A DNA stretch of 36,581 bases from Gammaproteobacteria bacterium (GTDB lineage Bacteria; Pseudomonadota; Gammaproteobacteria; Steroidobacterales; Woeseiaceae): positions 1 through 36,581 of the forward strand of contig JAUHYO010000005.1 of the NCBI GenBank assembly GCA_030426325.1, given 5' to 3'. The position numbers were made by a program, and so were the translations under genes. A model generated the notes under the pieces. That model had not been told where the DNA came from and did no database searches. It was given only the letters and a program-made list of their open reading frames with translations. Below, piece by piece: positions 1-9,161 of the stretch (positions are counted from its first letter, which is position 1; every line of letters begins with the position of its first letter).

Positions 1-2
1 TG

Positions 3-365
3 GGGCACCCTCCTGCAATTTTACGGGTTCGTTACTGGTACCGGGACGGCAGGACCGCGTGGATCATTGACGAGATTGGCAAGGAACAGCCTATTACCTT
101 TGGCGTTGTAGTAGAAGATGCGGCCGTACAGACGCTGCGCGTGATGCAGTTTCGTGAAACACGCGGCTGGGAAATTCGTTATCCATTCTTTACCGAACAG
201 TTTTCGCAACTGCGCCTGACGGACAAAGGCTCACTCAGTCATCGCATTGACGGTATCAGCGGCGCTACACTTTCCGTGAAAGCGGCAACCCGAATCGCAA
301 ATCTCGCGCTGGTCCTTGATGAATATACGAAAAAAACGCAGCAACAGGCGGCCGCGACCCACTAG
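3..365 (+). CDS. FMN-binding domain protein, C-terminal part (5' end outside window)
   Basis: Frame is open from base 3 with no stop (GHPPAITRVRYWYRDGRTAWIIDEIGKEQPITFGVVVED...). It ends in DGISGATLSVKAATRIANLAL, which fits the FMN_bind S/TGAT flavinylation motif. Confidence 0.8.
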   Translation, partial: GHPPAILRVRYWYRDGRTAWIIDEIGKEQPITFGVVVEDAAVQTLRVMQFRETRGWEIRYPFFTEQFSQLRLTDKGSLSHRIDGISGATLSVKAATRIANLALVLDEYTKKTQQQAAATH

Positions 366-1080
366 GCACTGGGCACGTCGCACACACCGTGTGCTCGGCG
401 TCAGTTCAATGGCCTTCCTGGTGTTAATCGCGTTGACCGGCCTGATTCTGAATCACGCGGATGGCCTTGGTCTGTCACGAACACCCGCGGCATCCTGGCT
501 GATCGGCCTGTACGGGGTCGAGCTACCGTCGGTGGATTCGGCGTTTGACGCGGGTGATGTCCAGTTCGCGACATCAGCGGCGACCCTGTATGCCAATGGC
601 CAGGCGATTGCGAAGGGTGTCAGTCCCCTGACCGGGGCGGTTGAAGCCGGCGGCGTTGTTGTCGCCGCGACCCAGGATGAGATTTTCGTCGCCGATCCCA
701 TGGGCGTCCTGATCGAACGCTACGCCGCTGATGTGCCGATCAGGCGAATCGGCAGCAGTGAGCAGCGCATCGTTGTCTCGGACGGAGAATCAATTCGCGA
801 ATTCGACGCGCAAGCGATGAACCTCGTCGCGATCGACGATGCTTTGGTTCCCAACATCACATGGTCGCGAGCCGGAGCGCCGAACGCCGAGCAAGCGCGG
901 CAGATTGGTCTCACAACGCTCGGTCAGGCGCTTAACTGGGAACGGGTTTTGCTCGATATTCACAGCGGTCGCATCCTGCCCGGCCTGGGTCGCTGGCTGG
1001 CCGACCTGACGGCGCTCGCGCTCTTGTACATGTGTGGCACCGGCATCGTGCTCTGGACCCGACGACGCAATCCGCGGTAA
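319..1080 (+). CDS. PepSY-associated TM helix family membrane protein
   Basis: N-terminal WARRTHRVLGVSSMAFLVLIALTGLILNH and C-terminal TM helix LTALALLYMCGTGIVLWTRRR. Overlaps the end of the FMN-binding CDS, as expected for a coupled pair. Confidence 0.7.
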   Translation: MNIRKKRSNRRPRPTRHWARRTHRVLGVSSMAFLVLIALTGLILNHADGLGLSRTPAASWLIGLYGVELPSVDSAFDAGDVQFATSAATLYANGQAIAKGVSPLTGAVEAGGVVVAATQDEIFVADPMGVLIERYAADVPIRRIGSSEQRIVVSDGESIREFDAQAMNLVAIDDALVPNITWSRAGAPNAEQARQIGLTTLGQALNWERVLLDIHSGRILPGLGRWLADLTALALLYMCGTGIVLWTRRRNPR

Positions 1081-1091
1081 GGATCAAACGG

Positions 1092-1739
1092 TCAGTTCTG
1101 CCAGGCGAGCGAATGTATGTAGCTGATTTTGTCCGGCTGCGTCAGCCGATAGAACGCGCGAAGCTGCTCATTGTCAGGATCGGCCGGGATTCGATCGAGA
1201 AGCTTGCGGCAAAAGCGCGCCGCGTAGCTGTTGGCCACTTCATAACGCTCTCGCTGACTGCGACTCAGGCTTGGCTGAAAGGCGATGTCGTCGAACAGCA
1301 GCTTGTGAAGATTCCGAAGCAGCGAATAATCCTCTTGTTCCTGGGCGAGTAACGCAGTCGTAATAAACTTATCCACTTCAGCCTGAAGTTCCAGCTCCAG
1401 CAAAGTTACTGCCTTATCGCTGCCTGCGCACCAGCCAAGATAGTTGAAGTGACTGATCCCCTCCAGAACAACCGACAGGTCGGCTAGCTCATTGGCGCAC
1501 AGTTTCTTCAGTGGGTCTGAATTATCGAGGCGCGACAACAGAGCCTGGTCGAGAAACACGCTGAGGGAAATGCCGTCCTCGCCTTCGGCGATGAGAACGG
1601 TTTCTTCGACGTTGTCAGGAAGCACCTTGCGTCCCAGCAGGTTCGCCAGGTTGCGGTCGGTAATCAAAAAGTCCTGGAGCCGGTGCCCACAGTCGGCATC
1701 GTAGATGCTGGCCATGTACCCATGAAGCTCGGCAAGCAT
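1092..1739 (-). CDS. conserved hypothetical protein (215 aa)
   Basis: Complete ORF with no domain I recognise. Start overlaps the stop of the upstream ORF (TGATG). Confidence 0.7.
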   Translation of the reverse strand: MLAELHGYMASIYDADCGHRLQDFLITDRNLANLLGRKVLPDNVEETVLIAEGEDGISLSVFLDQALLSRLDNSDPLKKLCANELADLSVVLEGISHFNYLGWCAGSDKAVTLLELELQAEVDKFITTALLAQEQEDYSLLRNLHKLLFDDIAFQPSLSRSQRERYEVANSYAARFCRKLLDRIPADPDNEQLRAFYRLTQPDKISYIHSLAWQN

Positions 1740-2353
1740 CAGTGTGTCTTCGACGTCCCGCCGATGGGCACGACGCCGTTCTGCTCAAGAATCTTCGCAG
1801 CGCGTTTGCTACCGGTCTTGCGCCAGATTTCGTAGACGCGGACGACATCGTCTGAGCCGCAGGCACCTTCTCGAACCTCATTCAAAACGTCGACCAGCGC
1901 CTGAAACTTCCGGGCCATTTCCCGGAACACGTCAACCAGCGCCATTCCTCGCGTCGTGCCTTTGATCTCATCAGACAGCGATCCGTAAGCACTGCCGCCC
2001 ATGCGAACGTAGTAGTCCATGTCTACGGGTCGATACGCGAGGCTGTCTGCAAAAAATCCGGCGGTGAATAGCGCAACGTCGCCGATGCGCTGCAAGGACG
2101 AAGAGCGCTGCTCCTGTGTATCGGCATCGGCGGCGTCGGCCAACATCAGGGCCAAGGGGCGCACACCGCAATGCTCGTCGGTTTCGTCGTAAAAATTTTC
2201 GGAGCGTGAGAAGAGGGTGAGAAGATTTACCACGTAGTGGCTGGTGTGCGGATTGACATCCACATTCTGGTTGTCGATCGCGGTATTGATCGATTCGCGG
2301 AAAAAATCGCGCAGGCTGGAAACAGTCACAACACGATCATACAATGCGGCCAT
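1739..2353 (-). CDS. conserved hypothetical protein (204 aa)
   Basis: Complete ORF, first gene of a two-gene unit coupled by TGATG to the 215-aa ORF. No domain recognised. Confidence 0.7.
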   Translation of the reverse strand: MAALYDRVVTVSSLRDFFRESINTAIDNQNVDVNPHTSHYVVNLLTLFSRSENFYDETDEHCGVRPLALMLADAADADTQEQRSSSLQRIGDVALFTAGFFADSLAYRPVDMDYYVRMGGSAYGSLSDEIKGTTRGMALVDVFREMARKFQALVDVLNEVREGACGSDDVVRVYEIWRKTGSKRAAKILEQNGVVPIGGTSKTH

Positions 2354-2424
2354 AATATTCCGACCTCCCGTCCGTGCAAGCAGATGGATACGTAAAGGTA
2401 TATTACATATTGACTGAATGCAGT

Positions 2425-2438
2425 GTGAACAGGTTCAC
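2425..2438. promoter_or_regulatory. 14-bp inverted repeat GTGAAC-AG-GTTCAC upstream of the ACR3 gene, candidate operator
   Basis: Perfect 6-bp arms with 2-nt centre in the intergenic region between divergent genes. Confidence 0.4.
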
Positions 2439-2545
2439 GTAAATAGAGCCGGGCCTGTATTTCGGAAAGAACTGCTGCAACTTACCTCGTTATTACATTG
2501 AACTCGCGGGTGTGGAACCACACCAGCAAAGGAGAATATCGGCCA

Positions 2546-3568
2546 ATGGGATTGTTCGAACGATATCTGTCAGTCTGGGTCGCGTCCTGCATCGCTGCAG
2601 GCGTTGCACTCGGCGTTGTATTTCCTGGCCTCTTCGCGCTGGTCGCGAGCCTCGAGTACGCGAGTGTCAATCTCGTTGTGGCACTTTTTATCTGGGTAAT
2701 GATTTACCCGATGATGGTGAACGTTGATTTCGCATCAATTAAAGACGTGGGAAAAAAACCCAAGGGTCTGTGCATCACCCTGGTCATCAACTGGCTAATT
2801 AAACCGTTCACGATGGCCGCGCTGGGTATTCTGTTTTTCGAGTACGTGTTTGCGGGCCTTGTCGAGCCACAAACTGCCAAGGAATACATCGCCGGCATGA
2901 TACTGCTCGGCGTCGCGCCTTGTACGGCAATGGTGTTTGTCTGGAGCCAGCTGGTCCGCGGGGATGCCAACTACACCCTGGTGCAGGTTTCGATCAACGA
3001 CATCATCATGGTATTTGCGTTTGCGCCGATTGCGGCATTGTTGCTTGGCGTTACTGACATTATCGTGCCCTGGGAGACCTTGCTGCTATCTGTAGTGCTC
3101 TACGTCGTGATACCGCTCGCTGCTGGCTACGTGACGCGCAAAATGCTGGATACATCAGAAGATCATGAACGCATCGCAAGCTTTACCGCGAAGGTAAAGC
3201 CCTATTCGATCATGGGATTGCTCGCGACAGTCGTACTGCTGTTTGGATTCCAGGCGCAGACGATCATCGACAAGCCGCTGGTTATAGCGCTGGTCGCGGT
3301 TCCATTGCTGATCCAAAGTTACGGCATCTTTTTTATCGCCTACGCGTGGGCTTACCTGTGGCGCGTCCCGTTCGATACGGCCGCACCCGCCGCGTTGATC
3401 GGCACATCGAATTTTTTCGAGCTGGCCGTTGCGGTGGCAATCAGCCTGTTCGGGCTCAACTCCGGCGCCGCGCTGGCGACCGTGGTCGGTGTGCTGGTCG
3501 AGGTACCGGTCATGCTGTCGCTGGTGTACTTCGCAAATGCCACGCGCCGGCATTTCGCCGAACGTTAG
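2546..3568 (+). CDS. ACR3-family arsenite efflux transporter
   Basis: About 10 TM segments; [46 protein letters not shown] and [17 protein letters not shown] fit ACR3 (BASS superfamily). ATG 2546 has AAAGGAG upstream; the track's 2498 start is less likely. Confidence 0.88.
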   Translation: MGLFERYLSVWVASCIAAGVALGVVFPGLFALVASLEYASVNLVVALFIWVMIYPMMVNVDFASIKDVGKKPKGLCITLVINWLIKPFTMAALGILFFEYVFAGLVEPQTAKEYIAGMILLGVAPCTAMVFVWSQLVRGDANYTLVQVSINDIIMVFAFAPIAALLLGVTDIIVPWETLLLSVVLYVVIPLAAGYVTRKMLDTSEDHERIASFTAKVKPYSIMGLLATVVLLFGFQAQTIIDKPLVIALVAVPLLIQSYGIFFIAYAWAYLWRVPFDTAAPAALIGTSNFFELAVAVAISLFGLNSGAALATVVGVLVEVPVMLSLVYFANATRRHFAER

Positions 3569-5487
3569 GGTTTGAGGTGTGAGTCGAGAAAGGCGACAAG
3601 CGGTTCATAGAGTTTCCTTGCTTCATTGATGTACTCGAAGCCGTGACCCACGTCATCGAGAATCACAAAATCAGGGTCAATGCCACGCAGTTTCATTAGC
3701 ATCCGTAGGCGCCAGCTGTGTTCGACGTCGACAACCCGGTCGGCGGTCCCGTGCGCGAGCAGGATCGGGCGGTTAATGTCTTTGTAACGGTATGCCGGTG
3801 AATGTGCGCGCTGTTCTTCATAATCAAGGTCAGGATCGCCGATAATTCGTGCCAGCGTCTCCCGTAACTCGGGGTTCTTGTGAATCCTCGACTGCGCAAA
3901 CAGCAGTGTGAGGTCGGTGACGCCGGCGAACGAGGCGCCGCACTTGTACATTTCGGGGCTGCGGATAACGCTCATCAGGGCGGAGTAACCGCCATAGCTC
4001 GAACCGAATATCCCGATGCGGCCACCGTCGATCTGTGGGTATTTATCAAGTGCAGTCATCACTGCGGCATCGATGTCGTCCTCAATGCCGCGTCCCCATT
4101 CACGCAGGCCCGCCTCAATAAACTCCTGCCCGTACCCGGACGAACCTCGATAGTTCACCTGCAATACCGCATAGCCCTGCTGTGCGAGCCATTGGACATC
4201 CTGCGAGAAGTATCGGCTGTCGCTGACACCGATAGGCCCGCCGTGAGGCATGACGACGAGTGGAATGGAATCGCCACCGGCAGCAGGCAGCGTCAGGAAT
4301 GCGTCGACGGTGATTCCTTCCTCGGAATCGATTTCGAGAACGACCGTGTCGCTGAGCGTCTCCGGATCCAGCCACGGAGCCAGTTCAACCAGCATCTCGC
4401 AATGATCGTCTGCCAGGTTACAGCGCTGAATTTCACCCCGGTCCCTGGAGGTCGAGGTGCGGATCAGCTGAATGTTGCCGTCTTTCGAGCGCCCGACAAT
4501 GATGATTCCCTTGTCCGGGAACTTGCCCTGGATCTGATGGAACTCATTGCGGGCGTCTTCGGAAAAGAAGTGATATCGAAGCATGCCTTGTTCCGAGAAA
4601 ACCACACCGTAGGGCGCGAGTTCGCCGGGCCGGATCAGCAGTTTGCGTAAATCGAATCGTTCATGTTCAAAGATGGTCCGTACCAGCGATCCATCTCTGA
4701 GATCCAGTTCGATCGCCGCGGTCTTGTCGGTAAAGGCATTTGAGAGCGCAAACAAGGTATTGCCGTCTGGTGAAACGCCGTAAGGGTAAAAGTCGGCTTC
4801 CTTGTTTGCCGCCCAAATTTGAGTCCAGTCATCGACGCCTGCCGTGCGGCGCCATACCTCCGGGATGCCATCGATGTACCGGATACCGGCGATATAGTGA
4901 CCGTTGTTGTCGGCGGCATAATAGAAATAGTCACTCGACCCGGTATCAACCCTGAGCTGCCGCTTGAACAACTTGCTTGATTTGGCAAAGACATCGATGC
5001 GGAAAAGGTCGGTGGCAACATACTCGTCTTCCCGCCGTATGCGCGCATAGACGACTTCGTCGGCGCTGTCGAGAAGCGGGTCATGAATATATCCGTCGAT
5101 TGAATGCTGTTCTGACTGAATTTCCGAGTATTCTCCAGCGTCATTGACGCCCATTCGACTGGGTCGAAATTTTTCGACGCCGCTGATCCGGTTCCATGTT
5201 TGTACGACCAGCGTGTTGTCGCCAATCCACTGAATGTCCTGCACGCGTTCGTCTTCGCTAAAACTGTGAATGCGGACATAACCGACGTCAGAATTGCCGA
5301 CATAGACTTCCTGGTTCCTGCGATAGGCATCGTATTCACCGGTGGGTGATAGCTCGATCGATTGGATTTCGCTTGCGCGAAACAGGTCGTCGAACGTGAC
5401 ATTCGTGTTGTCGCCCTCGTCGGCACTCGCTCCGATACACGGAGCCAGGAATGAAAAAACAACTAACAGGCTAATCGAATGTTTCAT
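3565..5487 (-). CDS. secreted S9 family (prolyl oligopeptidase-like) serine peptidase
   Basis: Signal peptide [22 protein letters not shown]; beta-propeller-like N-terminal half; nucleophile [14 protein letters not shown], Asp in [14 protein letters not shown], His in DDVGHGFEY. Confidence 0.9.
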   Translation of the reverse strand: MKHSISLLVVFSFLAPCIGASADEGDNTNVTFDDLFRASEIQSIELSPTGEYDAYRRNQEVYVGNSDVGYVRIHSFSEDERVQDIQWIGDNTLVVQTWNRISGVEKFRPSRMGVNDAGEYSEIQSEQHSIDGYIHDPLLDSADEVVYARIRREDEYVATDLFRIDVFAKSSKLFKRQLRVDTGSSDYFYYAADNNGHYIAGIRYIDGIPEVWRRTAGVDDWTQIWAANKEADFYPYGVSPDGNTLFALSNAFTDKTAAIELDLRDGSLVRTIFEHERFDLRKLLIRPGELAPYGVVFSEQGMLRYHFFSEDARNEFHQIQGKFPDKGIIIVGRSKDGNIQLIRTSTSRDRGEIQRCNLADDHCEMLVELAPWLDPETLSDTVVLEIDSEEGITVDAFLTLPAAGGDSIPLVVMPHGGPIGVSDSRYFSQDVQWLAQQGYAVLQVNYRGSSGYGQEFIEAGLREWGRGIEDDIDAAVMTALDKYPQIDGGRIGIFGSSYGGYSALMSVIRSPEMYKCGASFAGVTDLTLLFAQSRIHKNPELRETLARIIGDPDLDYEEQRAHSPAYRYKDINRPILLAHGTADRVVDVEHSWRLRMLMKLRGIDPDFVILDDVGHGFEYINEARKLYEPLVAFLDSHLKP

Positions 5488-6421
5488 TTGCGACCCCCGT
5501 GCTAACCAGGCGTTTTTCACTCAGGTAGAAATCGGTAAAGCGATCATCCGGATACAGGCCGTTGGCAATTTCGTATTGATCCATGAGTTCCGGGTAGCGC
5601 TGTTCAAGTGCCGTTAACGTAATAATGAGGCGATCATTCAGTGAGACCCGGTAGTAGCCATCGGACTGTACGTTCAGCAAGAAAACACCGGCGTAATTCA
5701 GCTTGCCGGCAACGACATCAAAGCGCATATCGAACTTGCGCAAGTTATAGGTACGGCGGGAGTTGTAGAATTTTTGTTCAATTTCCTCCCATTCGTAAGT
5801 ACCGGCTTTGGCCCGGATTACGCGAAACTGCTCGCCCCGGCGGTTCGGCCCAAACACGATGGTTCCGCCGAGCGCGTTGAGCCGATTGATACGCACAAAA
5901 TTGGTCGCCTCGGTTGAGTTGAATGCAATGATGAGCAGGCCTTCATCGTCGTCGAGCCGTTCGAGGTCAAAGCGTTCTTCAACATCGTTCTCAAGTAGTT
6001 GGAGAACCGTTTCGTAGGCCTGGTAATTGAGATCGTAGGCCGTATGAACGGCCGCGCGGTCGTGGCAGGTGAAGTTTGGCACATCATGGGCCATGGACTG
6101 GGCGACCTGTTCGACGATGTCCTCCACGTAGGCGGCACGGGCCTGGTCGATTCTCCGGTAGTTCTTGAATCGTTCGACAGAGGCGCGAAGTTCTTCGTCT
6201 GTTGACTTGCCCCCGGTGTTCCCGGCCAGCTTGCGTTCCACGAGGTCGAGCAGCCGCGCTTCGTATCGCTTCTGTAACCGGTTGGATTTTTCGACGTGCG
6301 ACTCGGCATTCCGGGTCAGCATCTTCTGGCACTTGGCGAATGCTTTGCTGGGTTCAGACGACGCACCGACTGGCATCGCCAGCAGGGCGATCCCGGCAAG
6401 CAGCACGAGGCGACTACTCAT
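5471..6421 (-). CDS. secreted protein of unknown function, paralog A
   Basis: Signal peptide MSSRLVLLAGIALLAMPVGASS. Clear similarity along its length to the next gene (RAKAGTYEWEEI, AGKLNYAGVF, LEQRYPELMDQYEIANGLYPDDRFTDFYLSEKRL). Confidence 0.75.
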   Translation of the reverse strand: MSSRLVLLAGIALLAMPVGASSEPSKAFAKCQKMLTRNAESHVEKSNRLQKRYEARLLDLVERKLAGNTGGKSTDEELRASVERFKNYRRIDQARAAYVEDIVEQVAQSMAHDVPNFTCHDRAAVHTAYDLNYQAYETVLQLLENDVEERFDLERLDDDEGLLIIAFNSTEATNFVRINRLNALGGTIVFGPNRRGEQFRVIRAKAGTYEWEEIEQKFYNSRRTYNLRKFDMRFDVVAGKLNYAGVFLLNVQSDGYYRVSLNDRLIITLTALEQRYPELMDQYEIANGLYPDDRFTDFYLSEKRLVSTGVANETFD

Positions 6422-7367
6422 TGTTGTCCATGCCGCCTGCGGCACTCGCAAGCCGTTTTTCGGAAAGATAATACTCGGTGAATCGGTCGTCGGGATTCAG
6501 GCCGTTGGCAACTTCATACTGGTCGAGAAGATCCGGGTATCGCTGTTCCAGTGCGGCGAGCGTGATCACTAATCGATCTTTTAACGATGCCGAATAATAT
6601 CCACCGGGTTTCACGTCAAACATGAAAACGCCGGCGTAATTGAGCTTGCCGGCTTGGACTTCGAACTTGAGATCGAGATTCTCAAGTTTGTACAGGCTTC
6701 TGTAGTCCCCTGACTTTCTATTGATCTGATGCCAGTTGTAGGTACCCGCTTTGGCCCGCATTACGCGAAAGTATTCGCCACGCCAGTAAGGCTCGAACTG
6801 AATGTTTCCGCCAATTGCACCCTGACGGTTAATTTTGACCTCATGCGTCAGGGTCGATGCGTTGTACGCAATTATGACCAGGCCCTCGTCCGGCTGAATG
6901 TACTCCAGGTCAATGCGTGCCTCAATATCGCCTTCGACGAGTTTCAGCGTGCGCTCGTAGTGATACAAGTAATTATCGAACGTATATAGGGTAGGACTCC
7001 GATTCTGGCATCGCAAATCCGACCCGTCGTTTTTCTCCAGTTGCAAATGTCGCTCAATGGCTTGCTCAACATACGCATCGCGCGCCTGAACGAGGCGGTG
7101 CCATCGTTTGATGCGTTCAATGGAGTCAAGCAACCGATGGTCGCTGGAGGCAAAGTCGCCGCTGTCCTTGAAAGCGCTTCGCACAATCTTCTGGAGTCTT
7201 GCGTCGTACTTGTGTTGAACCTTGTCGGCTTTCTTGAGGTGTAAAGCGGCCTGTTTTTCGACCAGTTGCCGGCAAGCAGTGTAAGCGGCACTTGGCTCGG
7301 CATTCGCGATTGGCATCGGCGTCAGGAACGCGGTACAAAAAAGCGCGATGTGAGCGGCTGCTTTCAC
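6414..7367 (-). CDS. secreted protein of unknown function, paralog B
   Basis: Signal peptide MKAAAHIALFCTAFLTPMPIANA. Shares RAKAGTYNWHQI, AGKLNYAGVF and LEQRYPDLLDQYEVANGLNPDDRFTEYYLSEKRL with paralog A. Confidence 0.75.
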   Translation of the reverse strand: MKAAAHIALFCTAFLTPMPIANAEPSAAYTACRQLVEKQAALHLKKADKVQHKYDARLQKIVRSAFKDSGDFASSDHRLLDSIERIKRWHRLVQARDAYVEQAIERHLQLEKNDGSDLRCQNRSPTLYTFDNYLYHYERTLKLVEGDIEARIDLEYIQPDEGLVIIAYNASTLTHEVKINRQGAIGGNIQFEPYWRGEYFRVMRAKAGTYNWHQINRKSGDYRSLYKLENLDLKFEVQAGKLNYAGVFMFDVKPGGYYSASLKDRLVITLAALEQRYPDLLDQYEVANGLNPDDRFTEYYLSEKRLASAAGGMDNNE

Positions 7368-7444
7368 GCAGTCAGTTTACTGAGTGCAGCGGGACGAGTC
7401 GAATACTATGACGGCAATCAGTCAACAATGTATTGTCTGTCGCC

Positions 7445-8182
7445 ATGGCAAAAAAGCGCAAAAAAAGGCCTGTCCCGCGTTGGAAGCGCTGGCTCCGCTG
7501 GTTTGCCCTCGCCGTGTTTGTGTTCGTCGCTGGCAGTGTGCTGCTGGTGCTGCCATTGCGCTGGTTCAATCCTGTAACCACCGCATTTATGTTGCAGGAC
7601 GACAGCGGTCGCGAGCCTTTACTTCACGAGTGGACGGCCTGGGACGAGTTGGGATCAAGCATGGCGCTGGCTGCCGTCGCCTCGGAAGACCAGCGATTTG
7701 CCGATCACTTTGGAATCGATCTAACGGCGATCCAGAAGTCCTTAGGTGAGAAAGACCAACGTGGCTATGTCCGGGGCGCGTCGACGATTTCACAACAAAC
7801 CGTGAAGAACCTCTATCTATGGCCCGGTCGAAATTTCATTCGCAAGGGCCTGGAGGCCTGGCTGACCGTCGTTCTGGAAGTGTGCCTGCCAAAGCAGCGC
7901 ATTCTGGAGATCTATCTCAACATCGCCGAGTTTGGCCCGGGTGTCTACGGCGCCGGAGCCGCCAGCCGATACTATTTTGGCGTGCCGCCCGAAGGACTGA
8001 GTGACCGGCAGGCAGCGTTGCTGGCGGGTGTACTGCCAAGTCCGCGCAAATTGCGCCCGAATGACCCGTCTGACTATCTTCGCAAACGCAGCGACTGGAT
8101 TGTCACCCAGATGCAGCGCCTCAGGCGCGAGGCCTGGCTGACGCGCATCGCCAGCACCGACCTTATGCCCAGTCGCCTCTAG
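7445..8182 (+). CDS. mtgA: monofunctional biosynthetic peptidoglycan transglycosylase
   Basis: GT51 motifs AVASEDQRFADHFGID, RGASTISQQTVKNLYLW, KQRILEIYLNIAEFGPGVYGAGAASRYYFG; single N-terminal TM helix. Confidence 0.95.
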   Translation: MAKKRKKRPVPRWKRWLRWFALAVFVFVAGSVLLVLPLRWFNPVTTAFMLQDDSGREPLLHEWTAWDELGSSMALAAVASEDQRFADHFGIDLTAIQKSLGEKDQRGYVRGASTISQQTVKNLYLWPGRNFIRKGLEAWLTVVLEVCLPKQRILEIYLNIAEFGPGVYGAGAASRYYFGVPPEGLSDRQAALLAGVLPSPRKLRPNDPSDYLRKRSDWIVTQMQRLRREAWLTRIASTDLMPSRL

Positions 8183-9033
8183 GTCAGTACTGCTGTCCGG
8201 TTGCCGTTGACGAATACACGGTGCTCGGCGTGCCACCGAACGGCCCGGTTCAGCACGACACTTTCTATATCGTTGCCGATCTCGGTCAGCCGTTGCGGGT
8301 CCATCGTGTGATCCACGCGCTCCACGGCCTGTTCGATAATCGGCCCCTCGTCGAGATCTTCAGTTACATAGTGACTGGTAGCGCCGATGAGTTTGACGCC
8401 GCGTTCATGCGCCTGGTAGTAGGGGCGGGCGCCTTTGAACCCGGGCAAAAACGAGTGGTGAATGTTAATGCAGCGACCCGCAAGGCTTGCGGTCATCTCG
8501 GACGACAGGATCTGCATGTAGCGCGCAAGGACGAGCAGTTCGGCATTGAGGTCTTTAAACAAATCAAGAATCTTTTTTTCCTGCGCCGGCTTTTCGCCCT
8601 TGGTGACCGGAAAGTGGTAGTAGTCGAGTCCATACCATTCGACAAGCCGGCGATTGTCATCGTGGTTCGATACGACGCCAACCACATCAATGGGCAATGT
8701 GCCATTGTTCCAGCGATGCAGCATGCTGTTCAGACAATGATCCTGTTTCGAAACCGCAATGAGTACCTTGCATTTCTGATCGCTGGGCCAGAGCGACCAG
8801 ACCATATTCAGGTCCGCGGCGATTGGCGCAAATTCGCTCTCGATGGCGTTCTTGCTCCGTTGCTTCATGCCGGAGAATACGGTGCGCATGTAGGATCGGC
8901 TCTCGACCGGTTCGCGGTAGTGCGACGCTTCAAGAATCAGGCCATCGCGGTCCGCAATAAATTTTGATATTGCGGCGACGACGCCGGTTCGGTCGGGGCA
9001 GTCAGTGACGAGCGTATAGGTATCGTGTTTCAT
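8179..9033 (-). CDS. purU: formyltetrahydrofolate deformylase
   Basis: ACT-like N-terminus (YTLVTDCPDRTGVVAAISKFIADRDG) and formyltransferase-like core (LARYMQILSSEMTASLAGRCINIHHSFLPGFKGARPYYQAHERGVKLIGATSHYVTEDLDEGPIIEQ). Confidence 0.95.
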   Translation of the reverse strand: MKHDTYTLVTDCPDRTGVVAAISKFIADRDGLILEASHYREPVESRSYMRTVFSGMKQRSKNAIESEFAPIAADLNMVWSLWPSDQKCKVLIAVSKQDHCLNSMLHRWNNGTLPIDVVGVVSNHDDNRRLVEWYGLDYYHFPVTKGEKPAQEKKILDLFKDLNAELLVLARYMQILSSEMTASLAGRCINIHHSFLPGFKGARPYYQAHERGVKLIGATSHYVTEDLDEGPIIEQAVERVDHTMDPQRLTEIGNDIESVVLNRAVRWHAEHRVFVNGNRTAVLT

Positions 9034-9161
9034 ATAAGCCGAATCCGTCGGGTTGAGATTGTGGTGCGGGTGCGCCAGTCTACTCAGCGCCCGATGCCAA
9101 GTCGACTGTCATCGGCTACGAATAGTATGATGACCGCATAACAAGAACCGGAGATCGATTG

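Noticed and set aside
2410-2445. Promoter TTGACT ... TAAATA upstream of the ACR3 gene
   Set aside because: Spacing of 24 nt between the elements is too long for a sigma-70 promoter.
3880-4650. 256-aa plus-strand ORF inside the S9 peptidase gene
   Set aside because: Antisense shadow ORF of a well-supported coding gene; no recognisable domain and low-complexity composition.
4635-5462. 275-aa minus-strand ORF in another frame of the S9 gene
   Set aside because: Same-strand out-of-frame shadow, Ser/Arg/Thr-rich, no homology features.
8221-8967. 248-aa plus-strand ORF opposite purU
   Set aside because: purU is unmistakable on the minus strand; the ORF is its antisense shadow.
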